In this document: positions 44,730 through 56,027 of the stretch, piece after piece | How the letters are laid out: each line of letters begins with the position of its first letter | Numbering within the stretch: position 1 is the stretch's first letter | NCBI GenBank assembly: GCA_029532415.1 | Contig: JAQOTA010000014.1 | Coordinates: 372,001-436,000, forward strand | Length of the DNA: 64,000 bases | Origin: Marasmius tenuissimus | Taxonomy: Eukaryota; Basidiomycota; Agaricomycetes; Agaricales; Marasmiaceae | Direction of reading: 5' to 3' | Program-made: the position numbers and the translations under genes | Notes under the pieces: model-generated | The model's input: only the letters and a program-made list of their open reading frames with translations | The model's database searches: none | Told to the model about the DNA's origin: nothing

Positions 44730-47444
44730 ATGCCCGTAGAAAACCGCAACGAAGGATCTGGCACGCAGAATAATCATAATACCATCAACCAGAATGCCAA
44801 TTACGGACGAGACCAGATTGTGAACTTCAATGCATCGAGCCCCAATCGTGAGTTATCGTCCCTTCTTACTACAGACCATCCTCAACCATATCTTTGGCAG
44901 CGCACAAAACCCTTTGGGACGCAGTTGCGGGTATCGGAGCTTCACATGCCGCTGAGCAGCAGTATGAACGAGGGAAATGTCTCGAAGGGACTCGGGTAGA
45001 ACTCCGCGAAATTATTCATGAGTGGGGAGAGGCTAGAGGGCAAGAGAGCCCTCTTTTCTTGCTCTTTGGAGCTGCAGGCGTTGGGAAAACCGCCATTGCT
45101 ATGAGCATCGCCGAAGCTTGCGAGCAGAAAGACCTCCTGGTCTCGTCATTCTTCTTCTTTCGGTCCGAACCGAAGCGAAACAACCCCCAAGCGCTTGTAC
45201 TTACCATCGCACATGGTTTAATCTCGACGATGTCATTCATGCGACCCCTCATTGAACAGAGGATTTCAGCAGATCCCAGGGTTTTTGAAGCAACGCTGGA
45301 AGTCCAGTTCCGAGAGCTCATCCTCAACCCGATCATGCTCTTGGGACGCAACCGGCGAAAAAGTGCGCGGGCTTCCCTCCTACAGGCACTATGCTTAATC
45401 CTTTCGAGCGTCGTACTGCTGGACGTAATTTGGGGATTATTGGCCTTCCTTTGTCCCATTGTGCCAGCGCCAGCCCGAGTGCCAGATATCGTCATTGTTG
45501 ACGGACTTGATGAGTGCAGCGACGAGCACGCGCAGTTGCGTATTCTAGAAATCTTCCGGGACGCTGTTCGACAAGCACCGCACTTCCCATTGCGTTTCCT
45601 AATCTGCAGTCGTCCAGAGGCTTGGATCACGCAGGCGCTCGACTCTGAACATTTTCGCGGACTTTCAAAGGTTATCCGAGTGGATGATGCATTCGAAGAT
45701 AGCATAAAGTATTGTCACCACCACTTCCAGAAGATTGTCAACGATCCCAAGTACAGACATGTCAGATTTCCGGACCCTTGGCCTTCGAAGAAGGATTTCG
45801 GAACTTTAATTGATAGGTCTTGCAGCCAATTCGTCTACGTGGCCACCATCTTCAGGCACTTGACGCTCGAGGGTAATCATCCGGTGAACAAGCTGCGTCT
45901 CATCCTTGATAGTTCCCCGAACAATCAGCCATCAGCATCACCCTATCCCCAGCTTGACGCACTATACCACACTATACTGGAATCCAGTCCCAACACTGAA
46001 GAAGTTCACTCCATCCTTATTGCCATCCTTGTTTTGTCGGACTATCTGAAACCATCTCCCGCACATATCGAACTGCTGCTGGGGCTGTCCTCAGGGCAGG
46101 TGGATCTGGCCTTGCGAAGAATGCATTCTGTACTGGAAATTCATGGGCCTGCTGTTGTGATTCGCATACGCCACACATCCTTCAGGGAATATCTGGCTGA
46201 CCAGAACCGATCACAGAGGTTCTACATTGACGAGCATGCCCAAAAACATTTCATCGCACAACAATGGCTTTCGCAGCTGACGACTACGAAGATACAAGAT
46301 TACAGGTATGAATTCAACCATTTTCCATTTCCAGGCTCTGACATGGCCCTAAATTATATATTATAGCCTTGAACAGCTTTACAGCGAAGAGACCGCTTCC
46401 TTCTTTACGGAATGGATACCCTTCTGCACCTCTATTTCCAAACCAAAACGGAGACTATTTGAGCATCTACTGAACGTGGACCTTGCATCTGCCTTTTTAT
46501 GCTGCGAATACTCCAAAGAGGTGAATACTGGACGTATTGGTCCCAGGTGGCGCGAAACATCCCAGGAATGCCACTCATGGGCACAGAGACTTGTGAGTTG
46601 CCGTTGCTCCCGCTCTAAAACCATGCATCAATCCCTGACGGCTTCTATCTCTCCTTCAAGTGCTCGTTCAATGACACAGCTCGAGAGGATCATAAAGTCG
46701 GTCATGATAGCGACATAAGCGAAGAATGGGACTGTGTTGACCTTGCGGAGAGGCTTCGGGTCAAGTTCGTGGGGTCTCCGAAATCTTTCCACCTCGAATG
46801 TTTTGGTGTGGGTGTGGAAGAAGCCATCGTCCTATACGTTGTTGCCCTTACCACACAGTGCCGATGGAGGCTACTCCTGACCAAGTCAGCGAGTAGTCAT
46901 CAAAGTCGACCGCCGCTTCGTCTCACAGACTGCTCCTGCGATCTTACGAGTCGGAGGCAACAAGCAGACGATCCGAAGCACGTTACATATCAGGAAGCCT
47001 GCCTGCAACTCCTCAAGGCCAACATCTCAGAATTTCAGGAAGTTTCGCATGGCCCTGTGATGATTCTCGCCAGGTTCGCTCCGACGAATGATCATTTGAA
47101 TGGTATCTTTCGTAACGTGGTGAATTCGTTGCTCTTACAACACTGTCATCTCGACACAGAGCTTTTGTCGCTCTGTCGCACCTTTTTAGATTCTGCGAAG
47201 AGGTGTTCAAAGTTGAAGAGGGCGGTCACCAGTGACGTGGTTATGACAATACACGACACGAAATTACTCGAGTGGATCGAGGTACGGAGTTTCTGGTTTT
47301 ACCCTTGAGATGTTCGCGGCGAACTGATTGCCGCTTCCCCTCATACAGACCTTCCCGGTAGACTTTAGTGAATCAGAAGAAGCTGAAGCCTTGAGGGCAC
47401 AGGTCCTGGCTTTCCCATGGAACCGGTGGAGCAAGCGCGATTGA
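44730..47444 (+). CDS. NACHT-domain NLR protein, 821 residues
   Basis: Five exons: 44730-44847, 44901-46305, 46367-46592, 46661-47281 and 47349-47444, all phases consistent. A 39-residue Asn-rich N-terminus (GSGTQNNHNTINQNANYGRD) leads to the NACHT NTPase. Walker A is GAAGVGKT (96-103). Next come FFFFRSEPKRNNPQALV, Walker B as IVIVDGLDEC (236-245) and the RFLICSRPE sensor block. A winged-helix-like region and a C-terminal helical part without clear WD40 or ankyrin repeats follow. Between Walker A and B sits a strongly hydrophobic run (about 199-228) absent from ordinary NACHT domains and shared with the paralogue at 63.2 kb. Fungal NLRs sense non-self and trigger cell death or defence. The ligand here is unknown. 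Confidence 0.85.
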
Positions 47445-48476
47445 AAACCAGCTCATGGACATAGTGACCGAGCGACAAGTGTATTCAGCGTATCCAGCGT
47501 TGGATGGGTCGGTTTTGACTATCAATATTAGTACTTTACTCACGGTGAATTGACAACGTTGCTCAGTGCTGGGCAGTCACATTCATTACACGGCATGCCT
47601 GCACTCGACGAGATGAACGGAATGCATCCCTTCGCTCCCCAATATGAGCACGCCAGAGACGATCTTTCCGGTCTGAGTGAACTCGCAGCTGTGGGAAATT
47701 CGCCAACAAGTTCGGGACAACCTCGTTAAACAGCGACGCGTTATCGAGAGTGACAATACATACAAGCTCGGGAGGGGATACAGTAGAGGAAACGGTAGTG
47801 CCCGAGCGATGCACGGATACCGAGGTTGGGATAGCAGCCTATAGAGAATGTGATATTTCAATCGTCAGCGGTCTGGACTCTGGAGTATCGTCGTATCCTC
47901 TCGTGGAAGCCCACTTTCTCCTCAAAAATTCCCGGTGTATATCTATACTCTTCCTGGTCCCGAATTTAACGCTCGTATGGCTTTTCTCGAACCTCATATC
48001 CTCCGGAAAGACGACGAAACACTAACGACTCTCTTTCTTGGGAACGTACCCAGCAAATGGCTGCGGCGAGCTCGGGACAAGTCGACCGGTTATCCGGTGA
48101 AGTTCCAGTCCTCCCATGAGGATCTAAAAAGGTACGCAAGCCTCATCAGTATCAATCGTGAGAGAAAACTGGGGAAGGTAACTGGTGAACATACCCAGGA
48201 TCCAGAAGCGCCGAGTAATGTGTATGTGTTGAAGGAGTCGCAGAGGCTAAGTTCGTCCTTACATACGCCCAATCCTGCCCATGTAACGGGGGCTCAGTTT
48301 GCGGCGAGGGCGATAGCAATGGCGGAGGTTGTTCTTGAGTATGCAGTGGTGCCAATTGGGCGTGGGGCACTGCCGCTGGTGCAAGTTCGAGTTGTGGTTG
48401 CGGTTGTATTGGAGCTTCATCTGCGAGCGACGCGAGAAATACTTCTGGACCTAGGGTCGAAAGATCAAAATAAGCG
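47445..48476. other. Spacer between convergent NLR and transcription factor genes
   Basis: A plus-strand frame around 47935-48150 reads protein-like (YTLPGPEFNARMAF) but lacks a convincing start or splice partner. It then runs antisense through the last exon of the transcription factor. It may be a relic exon. Nothing else is supportable. Confidence 0.4.
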
Positions 48477-51400
48477 TCATGGGACATCCAAGGAAACAAG
48501 ATCCTCACCGACATCCCCAAGTGCAGCAGATAAACTTTCCGACCAGTATCGTTGTGCGGTGGGTGGGTCTATAACTCCATTTCCTCCACTCACACCACTA
48601 CCGGCCCCGAATACGACATCGTACGCCCTGACACCAAAACCATTAGCGAAGAACCCCGTACTCATGTCGACATCCGTCCCATCGTATCCGTAGTTCAAAT
48701 TAGGATGGACGTTGAAAGTCTCGTGAAGGGGTAGACTGCCCAGCTCGGTCGATGATATGGGAAGTACAAAATTTGAGTTGAGGCATTCGTACGTGTCGGA
48801 TGGAGAATAAAGGTCGCCTATGCCGGCGTCTGGGATAACGGGATACGCAGCTTGGAGGTCACATGATGCCTGAGGAAGATGTGCGTCGACGTTGGTGTGG
48901 GTCTGAAGGTTCACGTCAATGTTAGACGCTCCCAAATCCACGACGAGTCCAAAGTCTCTTTCTCCATCCTTCCCTTCGTCACCTACATCCTCGGACTCGG
49001 ACTCATTCTCGTTCGTCGTGGTTGCTGTCCCCATACTAGCTCGTACACGCTTCGAGCCCGCCATTGGTCTGTGTCCTAATCGACCTCCTGCCACCGATTT
49101 GCCTCCCGCACTGTCGCACGAGTCAGCTCTGTCAAGCCGCTTGACCCCCTTCAAGCAAGGCGGTAGATTACACATCTGCAGTAACTCGTTGACAATATCG
49201 GCGAAGCGGCCTGCAACTTGAGATCTACAAGCGAGGGCAACGGAGATGTCAAGATTGGGTTCCAGAGTGGAGAAAACCGAGCTCGTGAACTCACATATCC
49301 TCCCACCGACCCAGAACCTCCTTACATCGATACACATCCGCCAACTCTAGAAACGCATCGGGGGTCGTCTTCATCCGTATACCTCGCCATGCGTTGGAGA
49401 AGAGGATGATTGCGGAGGATATGATAGCAACCTGACGAAGAATGCGACTCGTGAATACGGTATACAACCAACGAAGAATGACACTGAGGCTGACTTACCG
49501 TCACAGTCGGGAACGGCCCAAGTCCTGGTTCAGGTATCCACATCTTTCCAATCGCGTTCGCCCTCTCCCGTCGCTCTCGGTCACACCGTCGTTGTTTAGC
49601 CTCGAGGATGTGAACGACAGCTCGTGCTGCGTTGACGCATATGCTCAATGATGGAAATGCCAAGGGGTTCTCGCTCTCCTGTTCTACTGCACTCGAAAGT
49701 GTCATGAACGGCTTATGAACGAGCATCTGAAGCCAGTAATACGTTATCCAAAGGATCGTCGACTGATTGAAGAATAGCGAATTCGGGTTGGCTGGATTCC
49801 ACTTCACTTGGGGCACGGAGTCAGACAATGCGACACGAGCGAAGAACGAATAACTCACGATGCTCTGGAACACTATCAACCCATCCTGCGAGCGCCTCGT
49901 CCAACTCTCTGACGACTTTCTCATTCCACTCTGCTCGTGTCATGCACATCCGAGTCCACATGTCTGTTTTGCGTACGGCGTACTAGCAACGAAGGGTTGG
50001 TTAGCCTTATGAGTGCTCACGAAAACCTGCGGGAAAAACTCACAATGGTCCGTTGAGCGAAACCAACGACATCGAGAAGGCGAAGGAGATTAATCCAATA
50101 TGACATCGTGCTGGGTTTATTGGGCGGTTGTTTGAACGATTCGTGCGCTTGGGATGTAGCCACTCCGTCTATTGCTGTCGGCCAATACTCTTCATCGCAT
50201 TCGATTGGGAGGGGAACATCGAAACTATGCAGACGAAAGAGGAAATGGCGGTAAGGTAAGCATACAGAAGAGAGAAAGCAAGAATGAGCGACGGACGTAC
50301 TCGTCAGTAGACATACCCCTCGGTCTCCCCAAAAACGTGCTCATCACCGCATCGGCAAGGACCAACCCCCAAAAAGCCCGGTTCCACAGTTCTGATTCGA
50401 CCGTCGGTTTACTGCCAGTTTCTAGCTTCCTCCGATGGATCCCCAAATCCTGTGCAAATCTGAACCCGATACCAAGGATGACCCACGAAGCTTCGGGCGT
50501 TGAACTTCCTTGGAGGAAGAACGGTGTTATCTGCGAGTAGGCATTCTTAAGTGAAACTGTGGTTGGAGAAAAAGGAAACGGACGCACACAATACAACTGC
50601 AATTCGTACAGCGATGGTGACAAGAAGGAAGACCTGACGAGCCTCACTTGTCGAAACCACTTCCATCCAGCCGTCATCCTAATCTTTCCTACACCCTCGT
50701 CGCCGTTACCGTCATAGTCTTCCAAAACTTGTGCATCATCAGAATACCTGGCACCGATCGCACACACCACCAGTAACACCCCGGCGAAGTGGACATCCGT
50801 ATGGTGCAAACGCTCTTCAACAGACTTTTCAAAGATACCGTGATGGAGGATAGGTAAGTAAGGGTTGACATGTTCGAAGTACAGTGCGACCAGCGATGAG
50901 AGGAGCTGGGATTCGGGGAAAGTGTAATCAGAGGGTAGCGGGAATGGTGGACATGCTGATGGTAGTTGACGTTGGAATGGATGGATCTCCCAGAATAAGT
51001 CCCGTCTCTGCACTTCTGTTGGCCTGGGCACTTCGTTCCCCACCCCGCTAGGCCGCAACGCTTCGGGGGGACGGTCTTGTTGGTTATCGAGAACTAGCTG
51101 CCTCATGAAAGATTGGACCAGCTCCATTTCGGCAGTGGAGGAGACAGTGCCTTCCTTTGTGCCGTCTGGGTCTTCTTGTTCGACTTGGGCAGGCGACGAA
51201 GCGGGGGTATAGTATGTTTGCATTATCGAAGGCGCGTTCTTACTCGTGGCCGTCGTCGTCACATTCGCTGGGAGTGGAGGAGTATTGGAAGTTGACTGTT
51301 GTTCCCGTTCCTTCTCCTGCAGCTTCTCTTCAAGCTCAACGATCCTACTCGCCAGATCTACGAGAATCTGACGTATCATCGCCGGGTCGTCGGGTATGGT

Positions 51401-51886
51401 GTAGGCTTTCGTCGTTGACAATATACATTTGACGAGAGATTGGATAGTTTTCCGGCCTCTTGGGGTTCTGATGAATGGTTATCGGTTTGCGTGTTCATGT
51501 GTAATCAAGGATGAATGGATGTACGCACCCTTTCGGAGGACCACGTTTCTTTAGAAACAGAAGAGAGCGTTTCAGATCCATCACCGAACAGACCGGTATA
51601 TGTCAACAAACACACCTTCTTTGCCAAAGCGAAAACATGCATACACTCTGTTTTAGCCGTTATGCAGTTCGTGCATACGTCTCCCGGCATGGTCGCGCTG
51701 TCGCCTGCATCGTAATTAGTTTGCGGTGTTCGGCCTCGAAGGGACGAGGAGACCTACATTTCACTATAAAACCTTGTCAGCACGCTGTGAACCCGGTGAA
51801 AGCAAATGTGTACTTTTTCGCCTCCTACACTCATCGCAGGAATTCGGAAGCCTTTGTTTCTTGCAGGGGTTGCTGTCGTCCTCCAT
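48477..51886 (-). CDS. Zn2Cys6 fungal-specific transcription factor, 931 residues
   Basis: Eleven exons: 51886-51814, 51763-51758, 51704-51616, 51548-51529, 51467-50588, 50530-50301, 50224-50044, 49982-49859, 49806-49499, 49431-49295 and 49224-48477. All junctions keep the frame. The N-terminal zinc cluster reads CDECRRRKMKC (CX2CX6C), then CX9, CTNC, X6, C. This matches the family only when the 6-nt exon 2 is included. Next come KKRGPPKGTPRGRKT, a short coiled coil (LEEKLQEKEREQQ) and the fungal transcription factor middle domain (YFEHVNPYLPILH, GIHRRK, RAFWGLVLADAVMSTFLGRP). A Ser/Asp/Gly-rich acidic tail could activate transcription. It acts in the nucleus as a DNA-binding regulator, targets unknown. 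The start ATG is the first in frame with the zinc motif. Confidence 0.85.
51758..51763 (-). other. 6-nt microexon of the Zn2Cys6 gene
   Basis: Element-strand TATAG precedes and GTAGGT follows the six bases TGAAAT. Inclusion turns the split codons into Met-Lys-Cys and supplies the third zinc-binding cysteine at exactly the family spacing. Skipping it leaves the motif without this ligand. Confidence 0.65.
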
Positions 51887-52154
51887 CGTGGTGGTTTGAA
51901 GCAAGAATCGATGAAGGGTTGAGATTTTACGCGGTTGTGTTGTTGACAACGAACAGAAGCCATGAGCGCTATATCAAAGCCGCAGGGATGTAGCGTTCGT
52001 GATGAATGGACTATGGGCGCCCAGTGCCAGGTTGGAGAAACTCGACTTCCCGACCCTGGAGGGTGTGAATGACGATGACGTAGTGAGGACCCGTCGACAT
52101 CACTCGACATCTTGTTGGGACTTGTTCCTAAGCGACCGGTGTCTCATAACGTAC
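51887..52154. promoter_or_regulatory. Promoter-side spacer of the Zn2Cys6 gene
   Basis: Lies between the start codon of the transcription factor and the 1.93-kb inverted-repeat element, so the element sits about 280 bp upstream of this gene. No specific promoter motif was recognised. Confidence 0.35.
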
Positions 52155-52163
52155 TGATCCCAC
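52155..52163. repeat. 9-bp target duplication TGATCCCAC, left
   Basis: Abuts the left TAGG end of the 1.93-kb element. A tenth base (T) is also shared if the boundary is moved by one. Confidence 0.85.
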
Positions 52164-52288
52164 TAGGCCTGTAACCGGCCCCTCACAAGACAGTCGTTGT
52201 GAGGGGCCTGGACAGCTGAGTTTAAATTGGCTGAGGACCCGGCGCCTTCCTTTTCGGGATTTCAGTATTGATCGAGATCCAATGAGGG
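52164..52288 (+). repeat. Left terminal inverted repeat with hairpin
   Basis: The outer part contains GGCCCCTCACAA, an 8-nt loop and TTGTGAGGGGCC, a perfect 12-bp stem at 52178-52209. The inner part matches the right end inverted. Confidence 0.85.
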
Positions 52289-53969
52289 ATCGTGTCTGAT
52301 ATTTTTACTCCAGCGTTCGACGTCAGCACGTCCCCGACTACCAGTTTCTCGACGTGCTTCCCTCAGTTTCTCGTTACTCTTCAACTCCAATCTCATACAC
52401 CGATATTCAATAGCCGTGGTACGAGCTATGATAAAGACAACATACCTCATACTCATTGTCTTTGGGATCATTATGAGTAATTAGAATTTCCGTTCTTTCT
52501 CTTTACTTTACATCAGCAAAGCTACACAAGTATTAGGCGGCTTTTAAGTCTTGTGAGTATTACTAATTTGAAGCCAAATACGCGCAATACCTAGTTCACC
52601 CCGCAAGCTGCACGCAATACGAGCACAACGTCCGTAAGACATACTCACAGGCCAGTCGGCTTCTCAAGCTAGAGCACTTATACAATTTGTACAACAAGTA
52701 ATATGTAGACTATCCAATATTATACATTATTATATCTGGCCTGAGTGGTTCAAGTTGAACTTAGCATCTGAAGAGAAATATATGGTGCGGCTCGATTTAT
52801 GTAGTGTGAGAATATTTGGAACTGCACAGTTTCTCGGCAACTTCCGAGTGGCTTTCACGCCCTACATAGTTACCCGGCCCGATGGGCGGACCTTTTTGTT
52901 CATCCTTAGTCCTATGCCCGTCCCATTCCCCCCTACCCTCAAATTCAATATCTATGTCGCGTCGAATTTGTAGGTCTATGTGATTCCAGTGTTAGTCACA
53001 AGGTGCGTGGACTCCATGTCCTCTCCTCAAGCCCACTTACTGAAACTGCTGTCTTCACTCCATGCAGGGCTTTTCCAGCGGTTAAGGCAACCACAGTCGA
53101 TCTATTCACCATTCAATCAACGATATCCTCTCTGGGTTGGAACCTCTGCTCAAGGCTGCCGGATAGTCCTCAAAGTATGTATTCCAGTCCATGTTGTGCT
53201 TTCAACTAGCTTCTGACCTACTTGTAACATCAAAACATGTTAGCAAAGGCAACCTTTGCAAGCTACCCTCAACGACATCATTGTGTGTGTTCATTTACAT
53301 CTCAGTTTATGTTTCAACGCCCTCCACAGCTCAAATCCTCACTTGCACCCTCCACTTGTTTGCTACCAATCAGGTGTGTCCACTACCTTCTCTCGGTGTG
53401 CGCTTTTTCTGACCTGCCTCCATTAGCTATCTTCGGCGCGCAAAGTACAAAGATGAGCTCAGAGAATAGTCGAGGGGTAGTTGTGCTGGTATATGGTCCG
53501 TTATATGTATTGTGATAATAGATCTGTCTCTTTGTAACATATATAGCCCCAAATACAATTATTTTTCGTCCTTTTCCGTCCGTATTGTGTCTGTATTGTG
53601 TGCGCCTCAAGTCGTATTATGAGCCGTATTTCGGTGCATTGCCCGCTCAAACCCTTTGGTCTTGTGCAAGATAGATGGTCTTATACGGTATTTTATAATA
53701 TTTAGGATACATTATACAATACCTACTGGCATGGTATTACGAATGGGTATTATCGTATTCTACAATACCCATAATACCGATGTAGGTTTGCTGATGTAGT
53801 GCTCATTCCTGCATAGTACACGTCTCTACCCAGTAAATATCTTACACAAATCTATTGCCGTCTCAAGTATCGTCGACAGCCTTTTGAACCGCGTTTTCGT
53901 CTCCCATCCTGGTCGACCGCTCGGGCGGAAGGAAAGAAAAATATTTACTGCCACAGGAACCACGCGAGC

Positions 53970-54093
53970 ACTCGATCACTCGATCAATACTGAAATCCCA
54001 AAAAGGAAGGCGCCGGGTCCTCAGCCAATTTAAACTCAGCTGTCCAGGTCCGTCAATCGACGCTTGCTCATTGACGGGCCTGTCACAGGTCTA
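53970..54093 (-). repeat. Right terminal inverted repeat with hairpin
   Basis: Inverted partner of the left end. Its hairpin uses a different sequence (CCGTCAAT, 12-nt loop, ATTGACGG) at the same place, so the fold is kept although the bases differ. Confidence 0.85.
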
Positions 54094-54102
54094 TGATCCC
54101 AC
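54094..54102. repeat. 9-bp target duplication TGATCCCAC, right
   Basis: Abuts the right end of the 1.93-kb element. Identical to 52155-52163. Confidence 0.85.
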
Positions 54103-55429
54103 TCAACACTAAAACTCTCGTATCTCTCATCTTCGCCTGGCTCGCTGCCTCCATCGCCCAACTGGCCACAACGCTCGTGCAATGGCGAGCTGCAGATTTC
54201 TCCTGGGGAGCACACCCAGTCACAACGATATCCTCAATCAGGAATCACATGGCGTAGGTGATGTTGGTGTTCTAGATTGCTTGGCCACGTCCTCCAACGA
54301 TGTGGCGAGAGGTGTCCTGTAGGTAGAAGAGTGAGGCGAGGGTGTGAGATGCGAGATGAAATGGGAAGTCGAGGTTGGAGGCTGGCGCATCTGATGGGCT
54401 GCTTTCATGTAACTCTGGGTGTTCTGAACCAGACTCGTGTAGAGACGGTATAGAAGGCTGGCCATGAGGTGCTTCTCGAGGGAGTTTCTGGGAGGGTTTT
54501 CTGCCATTCGTCGCCTCTGCCAGAGCCCGAGGCCTCTTCCAGGTGCAAGGTTTGGCTTTCGGTTTCAAAGTCAAAGCACTGGTACAGTTGATCGTGCTCG
54601 TGCAGTGGTTAACGAGGGAATGTGTGATCTGATTAACGATGGAACGCCCGTATGGTGACCATGAGCACGCGCTATCTGGTTTTGAGACTGGACCATAGTT
54701 GTGTCAGGTTGATCCATTTTGGCTCCTTGCTCCTTGTCGTCGCCTGACGATGTTCCTTGGGGCCTTGTCTCCATGTTTTCTTCTCGACCATGGGCGAAAG
54801 GACAAAAAGCTCCAAGTCTGTCTTTGTGCGCACAGCTAGAAAGAGCAAAAAAAGGCCAAATTAACATGTAAACGACTGACTCGTGGCAGTGGTACTGAGC
54901 CTCCCATATAGTCATTTTTCTTGCCAGTGTTATCAAGATTTCGCTGCGTTGGGGAACCCAACAAGGTCAGCTCACCATTCATAACCGTGTTAATGTACTG
55001 ATTGCGCACCTCTAGTCCCCTTCTAAACCGTAACATGTAGAATGACTACTCTTTGAATTTCTACACCCAACCCCGCATATATAGAATCCACCGGGTGAGA
55101 CTCAGAACATCTTTGCTGCCTTTCCTGTCAGAATATTTGAGAGACGTTTGAAGCGGGGATCAAGCTACTCACCAAAGCTCTTCCTGTTGGTATATTTTGA
55201 CAGGTATGCGAGTGCGAAAGAAACCGAAGTTGGTGAAAAGTTGAGATCATCGTGGTTCGAGAGAGAGGTACCGGAGCGGGCCTCCGGCGTGGCACACTAT
55301 AGACACCGAGCACGAGTTGGGAATCCGGATTCACATTCCTGGGCTGATGCGACCAGTAAGAACTCCTTGATATTTATCTGAAGAGACGGCATTATTTTGT
55401 CCACTGAGCTCTAGATCGGAGTCTCCAGA
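54103..55429. other. Spacer with orphan tail of an F-box repeat unit
   Basis: No full gene. Around 55190-55330 the sequence resembles the region downstream of both F-box genes (the ACAGGT-TGCGAGTG-GAA motif, also at 58030 and 60990). It therefore looks like the remaining tail of a lost tandem copy. Minus-strand frames at 54.2-55.0 kb lack convincing splice logic. Confidence 0.4.
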
Positions 55430-56027
55430 CCGAGTCTGAGCGGTGAGCACTCTATCCTTGTTGTTTAGCCAATCCTATTCCTCCACTGAGCCACGTATCC
55501 GTCGTGTTTTCGGAGGCTCTCATCCCTGTCCCTTCGGCTCAAGACCAGGAATGAGTGAGTGAGTTAGAAGATGATTCCAGATGGCGATGGTCGAGGGCAA
55601 CATATTTTGGTCCCATAAGAGTCTACAGGTGCACGTGGCTGGCTTACCAGCCAACTTCTTCCCACGAGCAGTTCCTGACTCTCCTACAACCTCCATGCTC
55701 TTTGAGGCCACGAGCACCATTGACGGTACCTCTACTCTCAAGACAGATGACGAATACGAAGTAACTTGAACCTGTTGTAGCTCAGCCAGCAGTCGGCTGG
55801 GCTCAACACGACGGTGGTCCACCTTATCAGCGACTACCACGAGACGCCCAAATCCGACGCGGAGCCTATTCCCACTCAGATGTCACAAGGTTTGATTGGA
55901 GACAACCCACGTACTTTGACAGTAAACACTCTGTCGAAGAGCAAATTGGTGCGCCCAGGTCTTCCTTCACGTCAAGCACTCATTTCATTCAAACACCATA
56001 GATTCAATAGGTTCAAACTACGAAGAA

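Larger units (their letters stand above)
52164..54093. mobile_element. 1.93-kb inverted-repeat DNA transposon without recognised transposase
   Basis: The ends read TAGGCCTGTAAC and, inverted, TAGACCTGTGAC. A perfect 9-bp duplication, TGATCCCAC, flanks the unit at 52155-52163 and 54094-54102. The inverted repeats extend about 125-130 bp and are nearly identical in their inner part (CCTGGACAGCTGAGTTTAAA through GGATTTCAGTATTGATCGAG). The outer part forms a hairpin at each end. The interior is AT-rich with short frames only and several short palindromes, so the copy is non-autonomous. TAG termini and the 9-bp duplication resemble the 6.8-kb DUF6589/RecQ element. Confidence 0.85.

Noticed and set aside
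45016..45705. Minus-strand frame of 229 codons
   Set aside because: Antisense shadow of the NACHT exon; Walker motifs are on the plus strand.
47935..48693. Long plus-strand frame of 252 codons
   Set aside because: It is mostly antisense to the last exon of the Zn2Cys6 gene, whose splice structure and motifs are well supported.
48477..51886. Zn2Cys6 gene as a pseudogene lacking one cysteine
   Set aside because: A 6-nt exon with good splice sites restores the exact motif and frame.
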